Shown: positions 8,884 to 18,610 of the stretch, piece after piece
How positions within the stretch are numbered: position 1 is the stretch's first letter
How the letters are laid out: every line of letters starts with the position of its first letter
NCBI GenBank assembly: GCA_963791235.1
Contig: CAWBRW010000029.1
Span: 868,001-932,000, forward strand
Reading direction: 5' to 3'
Length of the DNA: 64,000 nucleotides
From: JALORV01 sp963791235
GTDB taxonomy: Bacteria > Pseudomonadota > Gammaproteobacteria > Burkholderiales > Burkholderiaceae_F
Made by a program: the position numbers and the translations under genes
Notes under the pieces: generated by a model
The model's database searches: none
Seen by the model: the letters and a program-made list of their open reading frames with translations, nothing else
Told to the model about the DNA's origin: nothing

Positions 8884-10614
8884 TCACGGTGCCACTGCCG
8901 CGTTGGGATAGGCGAGCTTCTCCATGAGTGAAGTGAACCGGGGAAGCCCGCGCAACTCGTCCCAGGGCGTGTCCACCTTCAGGTCGCGCAGCATGGTGTC
9001 CCGACGCGCGTACGCTTCTTCCAGCAAGTCGAGGGCCGCACCTTGCTCGTGCAGGCCGCTGTGCACGAGCGCAAGGAAGTAAGGCGGCACGTACTGTCCC
9101 TGATCGGCGCGGGCCTTCAGTTCGTCCAGGCATTCGCGGGCCCGCTCCGACAGCCCCGCCCGCGCGGAGGCATAGCCCAGGTAGCCGAGCATCCGCGAGC
9201 TCCGGCCACCCAGTTCGTATGCACGGCCGAGTGACCGGAGGCCCTCGTCGTAACGGCCGAGCTCGACCAGGGCCTGGCCCTGGTACCAGAGTGCGGTGTG
9301 AAAGTCCGGGTCGATCCTGAGCACGTCGGCGAAGAACGGAAGCGACTGGTCGAGCTTGCGCTCGTAGATGTGGGCCAGGCCCTGTACGGAGGGCAGGACG
9401 AGCGACAGCGGATCCAGTTCCTGTGCGCGCCTAAGGCATCGATGGGCGCGCTCGAACAGGCCCATCACCGCCAGGGCACCGCCGAACCAGTAGGTGACGC
9501 TGGGCGAGTGGGGACTGAGCTCGAGCGCGCGTTCGTACCCCGCGATGGCCTTGGCCCAGGCGAACGAGAACTGCCACTCGGTGAACGCGAGTTCCCGATG
9601 CGCCTCAGCACAGGTTTCGTCGAGTTCGAGGGCGCGCAGGGCGGCCGCTTGGGAGCGCTCCCTGATCTGCTGCGGAGGAACGAAGCCGAAGTTGGCTAGC
9701 ATGTTGAGCGCCTCGGCGATGCCGACGTAGCCGGGCACATACTCCGGGTCACGCGCCACGGTCTCCTCGAAGAACTTCAAAGCAGCCCTGAACCCTGCTT
9801 CCGTCCGCTGGTGCCTGGCGTGCCGACCCCTGAGGTCGAGAAGGTAGATCTCATCGTCGACCCGCCGCGCCGGGCCCGTGGGACGGGGATGCAGCGTGTA
9901 GTCGATGGCACGCGCAATGGCCTTGGCGACTTGGTCGTGCAAGGCGAGGACGTCGGCCAGATCGCGGTCGTATTGCTCCGCCCAAAGGCATTCCTCGGTA
10001 TCGACCCGCACGAGGCGGACGGAGATCCGCAGGCGGCCGCCGGAGTGCAGAACCGATCCTTCGACGATGGCGCCGGCTCCGAGGACACGCCCGATGCCGG
10101 CGAGCGATTCGCCGGCTCCCCTGAATCGCATGACCGAGTTGCGCGCGATCACCTTCAGCCCGCTCACCTTCGAGATGCTGGTGATGAGCGACTCGGTCAT
10201 CCCGTCGGCGAAGTACTCCTCCGAGGGCAGCCGGTTCAGGTTCTCGAGCGGCAGTACCGCGATCAGGTCGATCTTGCGCGTCGCCGCCGCCTGCGTCGCG
10301 TTGCGCCGAGCCACCTCCAGCACGAAACGGTAGCCGCGGCCTGCGCTCGTCGCGATCGCCTCGTTCCCGAGGATCTTGCGCAGGGTCGAAACCTGCACCT
10401 GCAGGTTGTTCTCTTCCACCACCAGCCCTGGCCACGCGATCTCGAGCAACTCCTCCTTGGTCACGAGCTCGCCCGCGCGTTCGACCAGGGCCGTCAGGAC
10501 ATCGAGCGCCCGTTGCCCCAACGGAACCGCCTCGCCGTCCCTGAGCAGCTGGTGCCGCCCGACGAGCAACTCGAACGACCCGAAGTGGTAGCTGACTCCG
10601 GAGGTGTCGGCCAT
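8884..10614 (-). CDS. CadC/OmpR-type winged-helix regulator with TolB-like and TPR domains
   Basis: 576 residues. Residues about 10-105 form an OmpR-type winged helix (FELLVGRHQLLRDGEAVPLG ... LQVQVSTLRKILG ... TSAGRGYRFV). Residues 118-235 match the TolB-like region common in such regulators (IAVLPLENLN, EYFADGMTESLITSISK, GAIVEGSVLHSGGRLRIS, LWAEQYDRDL). The remainder is a run of TPR-like helical repeats. There is no receiver domain or obvious membrane segment, so it is a cytoplasmic one-component regulator whose TPR part may sense a protein or small ligand. Upstream, on the other strand, lie 11-bp direct repeats (10810-10841), the kind of site OmpR-type winged helices bind. Confidence 0.85.
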   Translation of the reverse strand: MADTSGVSYHFGSFELLVGRHQLLRDGEAVPLGQRALDVLTALVERAGELVTKEELLEIAWPGLVVEENNLQVQVSTLRKILGNEAIATSAGRGYRFVLEVARRNATQAAATRKIDLIAVLPLENLNRLPSEEYFADGMTESLITSISKVSGLKVIARNSVMRFRGAGESLAGIGRVLGAGAIVEGSVLHSGGRLRISVRLVRVDTEECLWAEQYDRDLADVLALHDQVAKAIARAIDYTLHPRPTGPARRVDDEIYLLDLRGRHARHQRTEAGFRAALKFFEETVARDPEYVPGYVGIAEALNMLANFGFVPPQQIRERSQAAALRALELDETCAEAHRELAFTEWQFSFAWAKAIAGYERALELSPHSPSVTYWFGGALAVMGLFERAHRCLRRAQELDPLSLVLPSVQGLAHIYERKLDQSLPFFADVLRIDPDFHTALWYQGQALVELGRYDEGLRSLGRAYELGGRSSRMLGYLGYASARAGLSERARECLDELKARADQGQYVPPYFLALVHSGLHEQGAALDLLEEAYARRDTMLRDLKVDTPWDELRGLPRFTSLMEKLAYPNAAVAP

Positions 10615-10932
10615 CGCTCAACCTCGGCTCGCGCCTACGGCCGTCGGTTGGCCTTCGATTAGCAACTCGCGACTCGAAGGCCGAACTTCGACGTTCCCGA
10701 AACGCAATGGGATGTTCACGCTGCTCCCGGGGGTGAATCCTGGTTCGACAACCGGTTCAGTATGACCAAGGCGATCCATGCCCGCAAACGGCGGCTCGCC
10801 TGTCGTTCAATTCAGAACGATTCAGGACGGATTCAGGCCGGCTAAAGGACTGAAATGGGCCCCGGCGCGCACAGTGCCTCCATCGACAGCGCAGTACCGT
10901 TCAGCCCACTCAACGCCACGGCAGGAGCCGAC
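10615..10932. other. divergent intergenic region with direct repeats
   Basis: 318 bp between the divergent winged-helix regulator and the small membrane protein. The only clear structure is the set of three 11-bp direct repeats at 10810-10841. No convincing -35/-10 pair was recognised. Confidence 0.5.
10810..10841 (+). promoter_or_regulatory. three 11-bp direct repeats, possible winged-helix operator
   Basis: ATTCAGAACG, ATTCAGGACGG and ATTCAGGCCGG follow each other head to tail with a 10-11 bp period. This is the spacing at which OmpR/PhoB-type winged helices occupy successive faces of DNA. The nearest such regulator starts at 10614 on the opposite strand, and the small protein gene starts at 10933. 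The repeats are seen; the regulator link is inferred. Confidence 0.5.
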
Positions 10933-11100
10933 ATGAACCGCGAATTCAAAGCCTCTTCAACGCAGGCCCGCTCGACTTTCGGCGTCATAGCAGTCCTGGC
11001 CACTGTCCTCGTATTGGTTTCGATCGACGGCCTGTCCCAGCACTACAGCGCCGAAGCGCAAGTGGCGAGCGCGAAGCCGCTTAACGTCACGCGGCTCTAG
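10933..11100 (+). CDS. small single-pass membrane protein (55 residues)
   Basis: From the ATG at 10933 the product begins MNREFKASSTQARS, has one hydrophobic helix FGVIAVLATVLVLVSI and a short polar tail GLSQHYSAEAQVASAKPLN. An upstream in-frame ATG at 10855 would add 26 unconserved residues. A related C-terminal half occurs at 20241-20345 (both contain GLSQHYSA), which supports translation of this frame. Function is unknown; the protein is either membrane-anchored or exported with a signal-like helix. Confidence 0.6.
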   Translation: MNREFKASSTQARSTFGVIAVLATVLVLVSIDGLSQHYSAEAQVASAKPLNVTRL

Positions 11101-11303
11101 TCTGCGTCTGTATTGGCGCAGGAAGGTGCCCAAATTGACATGACCGCGTGGACGGTCAAGAGCGGACGCCCCAGCGCTCATTCCAGCGTCCGCTTTGCTG
11201 CGCTTGATGGCGACGGACGCATGTCCGGAGCTGGCCGAGCTTTGCCCTGTCGTTCGCTGCGGCCCCGACAGCGCGGTGCTGGTCTTCGAACTGCCGGGGC
11301 TCT

Positions 11304-12266
11304 CTATGCGCCGCAATCCACAAGGTGGCTGACCGCGACCCGATCAAGCAATTTGACCGTGCGCCCTTCGACCTGGAGCATTCCTTCACGCTGAAACCGG
11401 GACAACAGACGGCTCACGGTCTCCAACGTGAGTCCCAGGTAACTTCCGATCTCTTGTCGTGTCATTCGCAAAACGAACTCGCACGACGAATATCCGAGGG
11501 CTTGATACCGCTGCGACAAGTCGAGCAAGAAGAACGCAAGCCGTTGATCGGCACGCATCGATCCCAGCATGAGCACAAGGCTGTACGCTCGTTCGCCTTC
11601 CTGTGACAGCAACTGGTGCAAGCCGTGTCCGAATTGTTCACTGAGTCGTGCCAGACTTTCGATTTCTTCGAACGGCAGCCGCCAGACTTCCATGTCTTCC
11701 AGCGCGATCGCCTCGCACTTGTGAACAGCGCGGGCAACGCCGTCAATTCCGACGATTTCTCCAGCCATGTGATAGCCGGCGACCTGCTCCCGCCCGCATT
11801 TCGCCAGCAAAACGATCTTGCACGAACCAAACCGTATTACGTAAAGCGCATCGAACGCGTCCCCGACACGGTACAGAACAGCCCCTTTCCGCAACCGTGT
11901 CGGCACCGTCAGGATTCGCTCACCGCTGAGCATGGCGCCGGCCTCGGGCCCCGCGGTCAAACAGAAGTCGGCCAGCTTCCAACTCGGACAGCGTGGCGCG
12001 CTGCGCTCGGCCTCGTGCTCACGCCGAGCCGTGAAGGCCTGCGCATTCAACCTTGTAAGGAGATCGACTTGTCGCAACGCGGCAATCGCTGCCTGCTGGC
12101 TCGACGCCAAGGCTCGCTTGAGGCGCTCCACATGCGCGAGGGCTTTCGGCAATTGCAGGGGTGCGGCATTGGCGGCGGAGTGTCTGTCCGCGCTGTGCAG
12201 GTATGAGATTGTCGCTTGCCGTGGGGTGCTTTCCCCCGGGCCGCGAATAGCATGGCTGGTTGTCAT
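11304..12266 (-). CDS. Crp/FNR-family regulator with incomplete Fe-S ligand set
   Basis: 320 residues from the ATG at 12266 (an ATG at 12317 would add 17). The first ~90 residues are a helical extension not found in the other two FNR proteins of the window. Then comes the sensor start RCPSWKLADFC, which keeps the FNR spacing C-x2-X-x5-C but has Trp where the second cluster cysteine belongs. The fourth ligand position (HKCEAIALED) keeps its Cys. A cyclic-nucleotide-type beta-roll (LRKGAVLYRVGD, YHMAGEIVGIDG) and the FNR helix-turn-helix follow, with ETVSRLLSRFQ identical in the base-contacting E, S and R to classical FNR. It should still bind FNR-like sites but probably cannot hold a normal 4Fe-4S cluster. 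Confidence 0.85.
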   Translation of the reverse strand: MTTSHAIRGPGESTPRQATISYLHSADRHSAANAAPLQLPKALAHVERLKRALASSQQAAIAALRQVDLLTRLNAQAFTARREHEAERSAPRCPSWKLADFCLTAGPEAGAMLSGERILTVPTRLRKGAVLYRVGDAFDALYVIRFGSCKIVLLAKCGREQVAGYHMAGEIVGIDGVARAVHKCEAIALEDMEVWRLPFEEIESLARLSEQFGHGLHQLLSQEGERAYSLVLMLGSMRADQRLAFFLLDLSQRYQALGYSSCEFVLRMTRQEIGSYLGLTLETVSRLLSRFQREGMLQVEGRTVKLLDRVAVSHLVDCGA

Positions 12267-12607
12267 CCAAGCCCCCGAAGCCCATTGGACACTTCGAACG
12301 GAAAAGTCGGCCAACATCTCACCATAATCAGCCTATGCGAACCAAGCGACTGCTGTCCGTGCGGTAGCGCACGTAAGACCTGGCGCCCGGACAGGGTGGA
12401 CATCCAGCGTCGGGGCGAGACTGCTTCGCCGGGTCGCTGGCGCGTTGAAGAAAGTGATGGGACGAGTGATCGCATCTCAAAACCGCGCGGCTGTGCCTTC
12501 CTGAGCGAATTTCGACTCGTCGCCTTGGGTACAGAGGCCGCTATCGAGGGAAATCAAAGCCGAGGCAGGACGGCCGGTATTGGCCGCAGTCGGTCTAGCC
12601 TTCGCTC
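12267..12607. other. intergenic stretch without recognisable gene
   Basis: About 340 bp upstream of the FNR-like gene if the 12266 start is used. I see no coding frame with family signatures, no clear terminator and no FNR box here. Confidence 0.5.
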
Positions 12608-13027
12608 CTACTTCGGCAGCTGAAGATCACGAGTCGCCGAGCGGGCGTCCTCGCAATCAGGAGGCGTCTTGCAGCCTATGAGTCGCCAAGGTTCACGGCC
12701 CGGCGGGGTCGGGGAGGTTGTCGAAGCCTCCGTCACCGAAGCGCAGGCGGTCCCCATCGCACCACACGCAATCAGGGTGGCGTAATACAAGGCCCATGCT
12801 TTGCCACGTGACCAAGCTGGAACCCCAAGGTCGAAGGCAAATTGCTGCATATCCTCGCTGCGCCTCGGAGCAGCAAGTCGTTCTGCTCCCTGCCGCGTGA
12901 GGACCAACGATGGCGTCCCTTCGCCGGCCAAGTCTCGCAGGACGACCTTCAAGTCAGCGTTCTGGGAAGAACCCACGGCCGGAGCGGTAAGGAAGAGAAC
13001 CGAGGTGGCCATCGCAAGCGCTCGCAT
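12608..13027 (-). CDS. small secreted hypothetical protein
   Basis: 139 residues from the ATG at 13027, which opens a signal peptide (ALAMATSVLFLTAPAVGSSQ). The mature part has VVLRDLAGEGTPSLVLTRQ and ends in a Cys-containing segment. An internal hydrophobic patch AWALYYATLIACGAM with an ACAS sequence may be a second membrane segment. I recognise no family. Starts further upstream in the same frame lack a signal sequence and were not chosen. A perfect 8-bp dyad lies 140 bp upstream (13167-13184). Confidence 0.5.
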   Translation of the reverse strand: MRALAMATSVLFLTAPAVGSSQNADLKVVLRDLAGEGTPSLVLTRQGAERLAAPRRSEDMQQFAFDLGVPAWSRGKAWALYYATLIACGAMGTACASVTEASTTSPTPPGREPWRLIGCKTPPDCEDARSATRDLQLPK

Positions 13028-13166
13028 TATCTGGGCGTCCAAGATCCTCCGCAGATATGTTGCTACCCGGCCGCCGTTTGCGCAATGTGCGAGCTTGCGG
13101 ACGCCTCCCTGGTGATCGCAATGTCCGCTACGCCGCACAGTGGAGGTTGGTTCTGCACAGCCGGTT

Positions 13167-13184
13167 TTGACCGTCCACGGTCAA
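13167..13184. promoter_or_regulatory. perfect dyad TTGACCGT-CC-ACGGTCAA
   Basis: Two perfect 8-bp arms are separated by 2 bp in the gap between two minus-strand genes, upstream of the secreted protein at 12608-13027. Thirteen of its bases (TTGACCGTCCACG) recur on the other strand at 11147-11159. It is probably a regulator site; spacing does not fit a canonical FNR box. Confidence 0.4.
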
Positions 13185-13219
13185 TGCTCGACGGCAGGGC
13201 CTACATGCTCGCGACGGCA

Positions 13220-13711
13220 TCAGAGCGACGTAAGGCAGATTTCGACGGGATGGCCTTTCGGCGCCCAATCACGCAGAGCCTCCTCAATCTTGCGATGGCT
13301 GACAAGATAGAGGGGCACTGAAATCGTTGTCCCACGTGGACGCTGTAGAAGCAAGTAGCGAGAGCCAAGGAACGATTTAAGGCGCGCGCCCGTGACATCG
13401 TCCCAACGCACTTTGTGCATGCTCCGGTATACGTTTAGCCCATGCGAACTCACGGAAACACGAAAACCCCATAGCGGTAGCCATACATACAAGACAATCA
13501 GCGCAATGAATCCCAGGGCCACCCACGGCCGAGTCGGATCCCAAACCTTGACGGCAATCCAGCCGAACGGCGCCTGGACCGCGAGTACCGCGACAATCCA
13601 CGGCCACGGAAGAGTGAACTCTTCCATTCGTGGCGTTGGCTGCGAGCTGACTGGCATGACCGCTATTGCGCCATTCTGCCCCGGGGTGGAGACGACAGCA
13701 ATTGGCCGCAT
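13220..13711 (-). CDS. membrane protein with C-terminal PH-like domain
   Basis: 163 residues. Two hydrophobic helices (WPWIVAVLAVQAPFGWIAV and WVALGFIALIVLYVWLPLWG) are followed by about 80 residues with the strand pattern of bacterial PH-like domains (FRVSVSSHGLNVYRS, VRWDDVTGARL, YLLLQRPRGTTISVPLYL). Such proteins are usually anchored in the inner membrane and are poorly understood. The frame may start at a later Met, MEEFTLPWPW, which would place the first helix at the very N-terminus. It is not obviously in an operon. Confidence 0.6.
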   Translation of the reverse strand: MRPIAVVSTPGQNGAIAVMPVSSQPTPRMEEFTLPWPWIVAVLAVQAPFGWIAVKVWDPTRPWVALGFIALIVLYVWLPLWGFRVSVSSHGLNVYRSMHKVRWDDVTGARLKSFLGSRYLLLQRPRGTTISVPLYLVSHRKIEEALRDWAPKGHPVEICLTSL

Positions 13712-14121
13712 TGAGTCTATCTAACCGTTGTCGCGCCGCGCCTCGAAGGTGACCTTCGGTGCTCAACGAACACGGTCCTTGCGTTCGCCAGTTGGCAAAT
13801 GCTTCGCTCGCGGTCAACGCGTTACACCGTCGGCTGAGTCCTCCTGCAAGCGCAATCGCTCCAGGACCAAGTGGCTTTCGGCTCATGACGCCAACAGGTA
13901 GGGACCGGTCGGTTAACCGAGAAATTCACTGTAACGGATCCTGTTACAGTTCACTGACCTTTCGGCGCGGCATCTTGCATGAAATCGAGCCGCGCGCTCC
14001 CCGTTCGATTTCATGCGCTGTCCACGTTTACAGCGGAACCTCCGCGCTCGTGAGCAAGACGACGGGCGGCCAAGCCGGCATGCGCGATGGGCACGCCGCT
14101 GGTCCCATGGGAGTACAGGTC
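13712..14121. other. regulatory region upstream of the second FNR gene
   Basis: 410 bp. It contains a 12-bp palindrome TCGGTTAACCGA at 13909-13920 and, 7 bp on, the dyad at 13928-13950. The reading frame of the FNR gene is open back to 13759, but that part shows no domain and no homology to the FNR encoded at 41568-42299. Confidence 0.5.
13928..13950. promoter_or_regulatory. dyad ACTGTAAC-N7-GTTACAGT
   Basis: Perfect 8-bp arms with a 7-bp centre (GGATCCT), about 170 bp before the FNR-paralog start, preceded by the TCGGTTAACCGA palindrome. This is not an FNR box; it suggests control by another dimeric regulator. Confidence 0.45.
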
Positions 14122-14898
14122 ATGAACGCTCCGGGTTTTTCCGTCACGCACCTCAAGGTCACGTGCTCCACCTGCAGTCTGCGCGAGTCGTGTCTTCCGC
14201 TCGGACTATCGCTTCCAGACATCGTAAGACTGGAAGAACTCGTCGCTGCGAGCAAGCGCCTCAGACGGGGAGAAAGGCTGTTCCGTGCCGGCGATACGTT
14301 CGAATCCTTGTACGCGATTCGAGTTGGATTCCTGAAGACCACGGCGCTGTCCGCCGATGGTCACGAGCAGGTCATGGGATTTCACATGGCCGGCGAGCTC
14401 GTTGGCCTGGATGGAATCAGCAATGGGACGCACACATGCGAAGCGGTGGCCCTGGAGGACACCGACGTCTGCGTCATTCCGTACGCCGGAATCGAAGCAG
14501 TCGCCAGCGCGGTGCCGAAGCTGCACAACCACTTCCACAAGGTGATGAGTCGAGAAATCGTGCGCGAACATGGCGCAATGCTGTTGCTCGGAACCATGCA
14601 CGCAGACGAGCGGATGGCCGTCTTCCTACTCAACCTTTCGCTGCGCTTCGAGGCGCGCCATTACTCACGCACCGAGTTCGTATTGCGGATGACGCGCGCG
14701 GAAATCGGCAGCCTCATCGGCCTGAAACTCGAAACGGTCAGCCGCACGTTGTCGCGCTTTGCGCAAGACGGGTTTCTGGAGGTCAATCAGAAGCACGTCC
14801 GGATCGTGGATCCCGACGGCTTGCGCGCAATCGTCTCCGGGGAGGCGCCGGATCGCGAGTTGCGTATGCGTCCTACCGAAGAACTGAGCGTGGCCTGA
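14122..14898 (+). CDS. FNR-type oxygen-responsive regulator (paralog)
   Basis: 258 residues from the ATG at 14122; this start (MNAPGFS) aligns with MNAPAIN of the FNR encoded at 41568-42299. The full cluster set is present: CSTCSLRESC gives C-x2-C-x5-C, and the fourth Cys is in HTCEAVALED. The beta-roll (LFRAGDTFESLYAIRVGFLK, FHMAGELVGLDGI), the dimer helix and the HTH (MTRAEIGSLIGLKLETVSR) follow. It should bind a 4Fe-4S cluster under low oxygen and recognise TTGAT-N4-ATCAA-like sites. It is close to, but clearly distinct from, the copy beside the cco genes, so the genome has at least two competent FNRs. It stands alone with its own dyads upstream. Confidence 0.9.
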   Translation: MNAPGFSVTHLKVTCSTCSLRESCLPLGLSLPDIVRLEELVAASKRLRRGERLFRAGDTFESLYAIRVGFLKTTALSADGHEQVMGFHMAGELVGLDGISNGTHTCEAVALEDTDVCVIPYAGIEAVASAVPKLHNHFHKVMSREIVREHGAMLLLGTMHADERMAVFLLNLSLRFEARHYSRTEFVLRMTRAEIGSLIGLKLETVSRTLSRFAQDGFLEVNQKHVRIVDPDGLRAIVSGEAPDRELRMRPTEELSVA

Positions 14899-15064
14899 CG
14901 ATCAAAAAGGCTTGCGTCAACCAGTGTCAAGAAGGCACTTGAGGCAGCTCGATAGGTTGCCACACGCGTCCGCTATCGCAAGGAAAACGGGGTTTCGCAA
15001 CGTCTGCTCTGCGGTCAATCTAGTCCGTTGCACAGGCTCGGCCGGGAACTGTCAACGCGTTGCG

Positions 15065-17188
<2,124 letters not shown>

Positions 17189-17271
17189 GCTTTGTGTAAT
17201 CGGAGTGTCATCCGATTGTAGCCACGGACATTGCATCGCAACACGCGCTGTGTCAGGCGATGCGCGCGAAC

Positions 17272-17326
17272 AACAGGGGCAAAGGCGGCGTCCGGAGCGC
17301 GTTCCGGACCCGCTTCAGCCCCTGTT
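17272..17326. ncRNA. strong nested stem-loop upstream of glnS (candidate structured RNA)
   Basis: An outer 9-bp perfect stem (AACAGGGGC with GCCCCTGTT) encloses GCGG/CCGC and an inner 7-bp perfect stem (GTCCGGA with TCCGGAC, loop GCGCGT). The 55-nt element lies 84 bp before the glnS start and 100 bp after the stop of the SRPBCC gene, both on the minus strand. No T-run follows on that strand, so a simple Rho-independent terminator is unlikely. It may be a leader structure of glnS or a small RNA; there is no tRNA cloverleaf. Confidence 0.35.
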
Positions 17327-17427
17327 ACGCGGTTTTCGGTGCCTGGTTCTAGGCGGATTTGCCCTCCAGCGCGCTGCGGAACTCCTCGATCGTCGCGGTG
17401 CGGCCGTGCACGCTGGCAACGAAATCA

Positions 17428-17886
17428 CTAATGCCAGTCGCCGATCCTGAGGTCGTCGGGCGCAGGCCTGCCCTGGCCGCTCTCGACGAGTTCCCTGAGG
17501 CTGAGGAGGAACGTTGCCCACTTCGTGCTGCAGTGGGCGGTGAACTCCACTTCCTCGTGCCAGTTGCGGTGCCCGAACAGCACCACGGTGTAGCCGTCAT
17601 TGCGGGAAAGAGAAAAGTCGACTTCGGTGCCGACCCACTCCTCTGGTCCGCCCTTGACGCGCCAACGCACACGCTCGTCGGGGGTCAGTTCGAGCACGTC
17701 CATGTCGAACCCACCGATCTCGTCTCCGCCTGGCGTGTGGAAGCGAAAGGCAATGGTTCCGCCGACTTTCGAGTCGCCAGTCGTTGCCTTTGTCCACCAG
17801 CCCGCGAGGCCGTCGATCGTCGAAAGCGCCGAGTAGACCTTCGAGGGAGGCGCCTTGATTCCAACTCTGTGAACGATATCCACCAT
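17428..17886 (-). CDS. SRPBCC/AHSA1-like protein
   Basis: 152 residues from the ATG at 17886, preceded by a good AGGAGAG ribosome site. It matches the SRPBCC (Bet v 1-like; Activator of Hsp90 ATPase homolog) fold: VDIVHRVGIKAPPSKVYSAL at the N-terminus, GLAGWWTKAT, a central TPDERVRWRV and the C-terminal helix KWATFLLSLRELVESG. Such proteins hold hydrophobic ligands in a deep cavity; many stand-alone members are of unknown role. It starts 14 bp after the stop of the beta-propeller gene, so the two, and perhaps the HTH regulator upstream, are one transcription unit. Confidence 0.85.
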   Translation of the reverse strand: MVDIVHRVGIKAPPSKVYSALSTIDGLAGWWTKATTGDSKVGGTIAFRFHTPGGDEIGGFDMDVLELTPDERVRWRVKGGPEEWVGTEVDFSLSRNDGYTVVLFGHRNWHEEVEFTAHCSTKWATFLLSLRELVESGQGRPAPDDLRIGDWH

Positions 17887-17900
17887 GTTTGCTCTCCTGG

Positions 17901-18562
17901 TCAGGGTTTCGGGCGGCGCACGGCGCGCACTTTGCCGCTCGCACCGCCGCCGCAGTAAAAGAGGCTTGCGCCATCCGACTCGAGCCCGACTGACGCCGAT
18001 GCCGCGCGGCATCTCGAGCCGCTCGAGCACCTCGCCGCTTTGCGGGTCGATGTGCCGGAGTTCGCTCTCGTCGCCTTCCCACGTGCCGTGCCACAGCTCG
18101 CCGTCGACCCACGTCACGCCGGTGACGAAGCGGTTCGACTCGATCGTGCGCAGGATCGCGCCCGTTTCCGGATCGATCCGGTGGATCTTGCGATCGCGGT
18201 ACTGCCCGACCCACAGGCTGCCCTCGGCCCAGGTGAGGCCCGAGTCCTGGCCGTGGCCCGGCGCCGGAATCGAAGCGACGACATCTCCCGTGGCGGGATC
18301 GATCTTGTCGATGCGCGCTTCGGCGATCTGGTAGAGGTACGTGCCGTCGAACGCGGTGCCGGCGTCGCCGGTGCGATCGAGCGTGCGTGCGACCTCGCCG
18401 CTCGCCGGATCGAACGCGATCAGCCGGGCTCCGGTCGCGGCCCAGACGCGCTGTGCCGTCGTGCGTGACACCGTGAATCTGCTCGGCACCCGCGAAGGGG
18501 CCGTACTCGCGCACGATCTCGGCTGCGCGCGCTTCCTTCGCTTTCTTCATTGTGCTGCTCAT
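17901..18562 (-). pseudogene. YncE/SMP-30-like beta-propeller protein, two frameshifts
   Basis: Reading across frames gives about 220 residues with propeller repeats: VWAATGARLIAFDPASGEV, IDKIDPATGDVVASI, SLWVGQYRDRKIHRIDPETG, LRHIDPQSGEVLERLEMP, ending SDGASLFYCGGGASGKV. There are two frame changes, one near 18490 after IHGVTHDG and one near 17975 where removing the T of AGTCGG restores GVSGLESDG. Length is 3n+2, consistent with two inserted bases. Related proteins are glutamine-cyclotransferase or YncE-like; no catalytic role is claimed. It lacks a signal peptide, and an ATG at 18562 (MSSTMKKAKEARAAE) opens the gene. Confidence 0.6.
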
Positions 18563-18610
18563 CGATTGACTCCTTTGCGGCGCGCTGCATGACGACGCCG
18601 TGAGAGCAAT

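Noticed and set aside
13167..13184. An FNR box
   Set aside because: TTGAC and GTCAA are 8 bp apart, not 4; the dyad is real but does not fit FNR.
17272..17326. A tRNA gene in the glnS leader
   Set aside because: The structure is one nested hairpin; there is no cloverleaf, no TTC loop and no anticodon arm.
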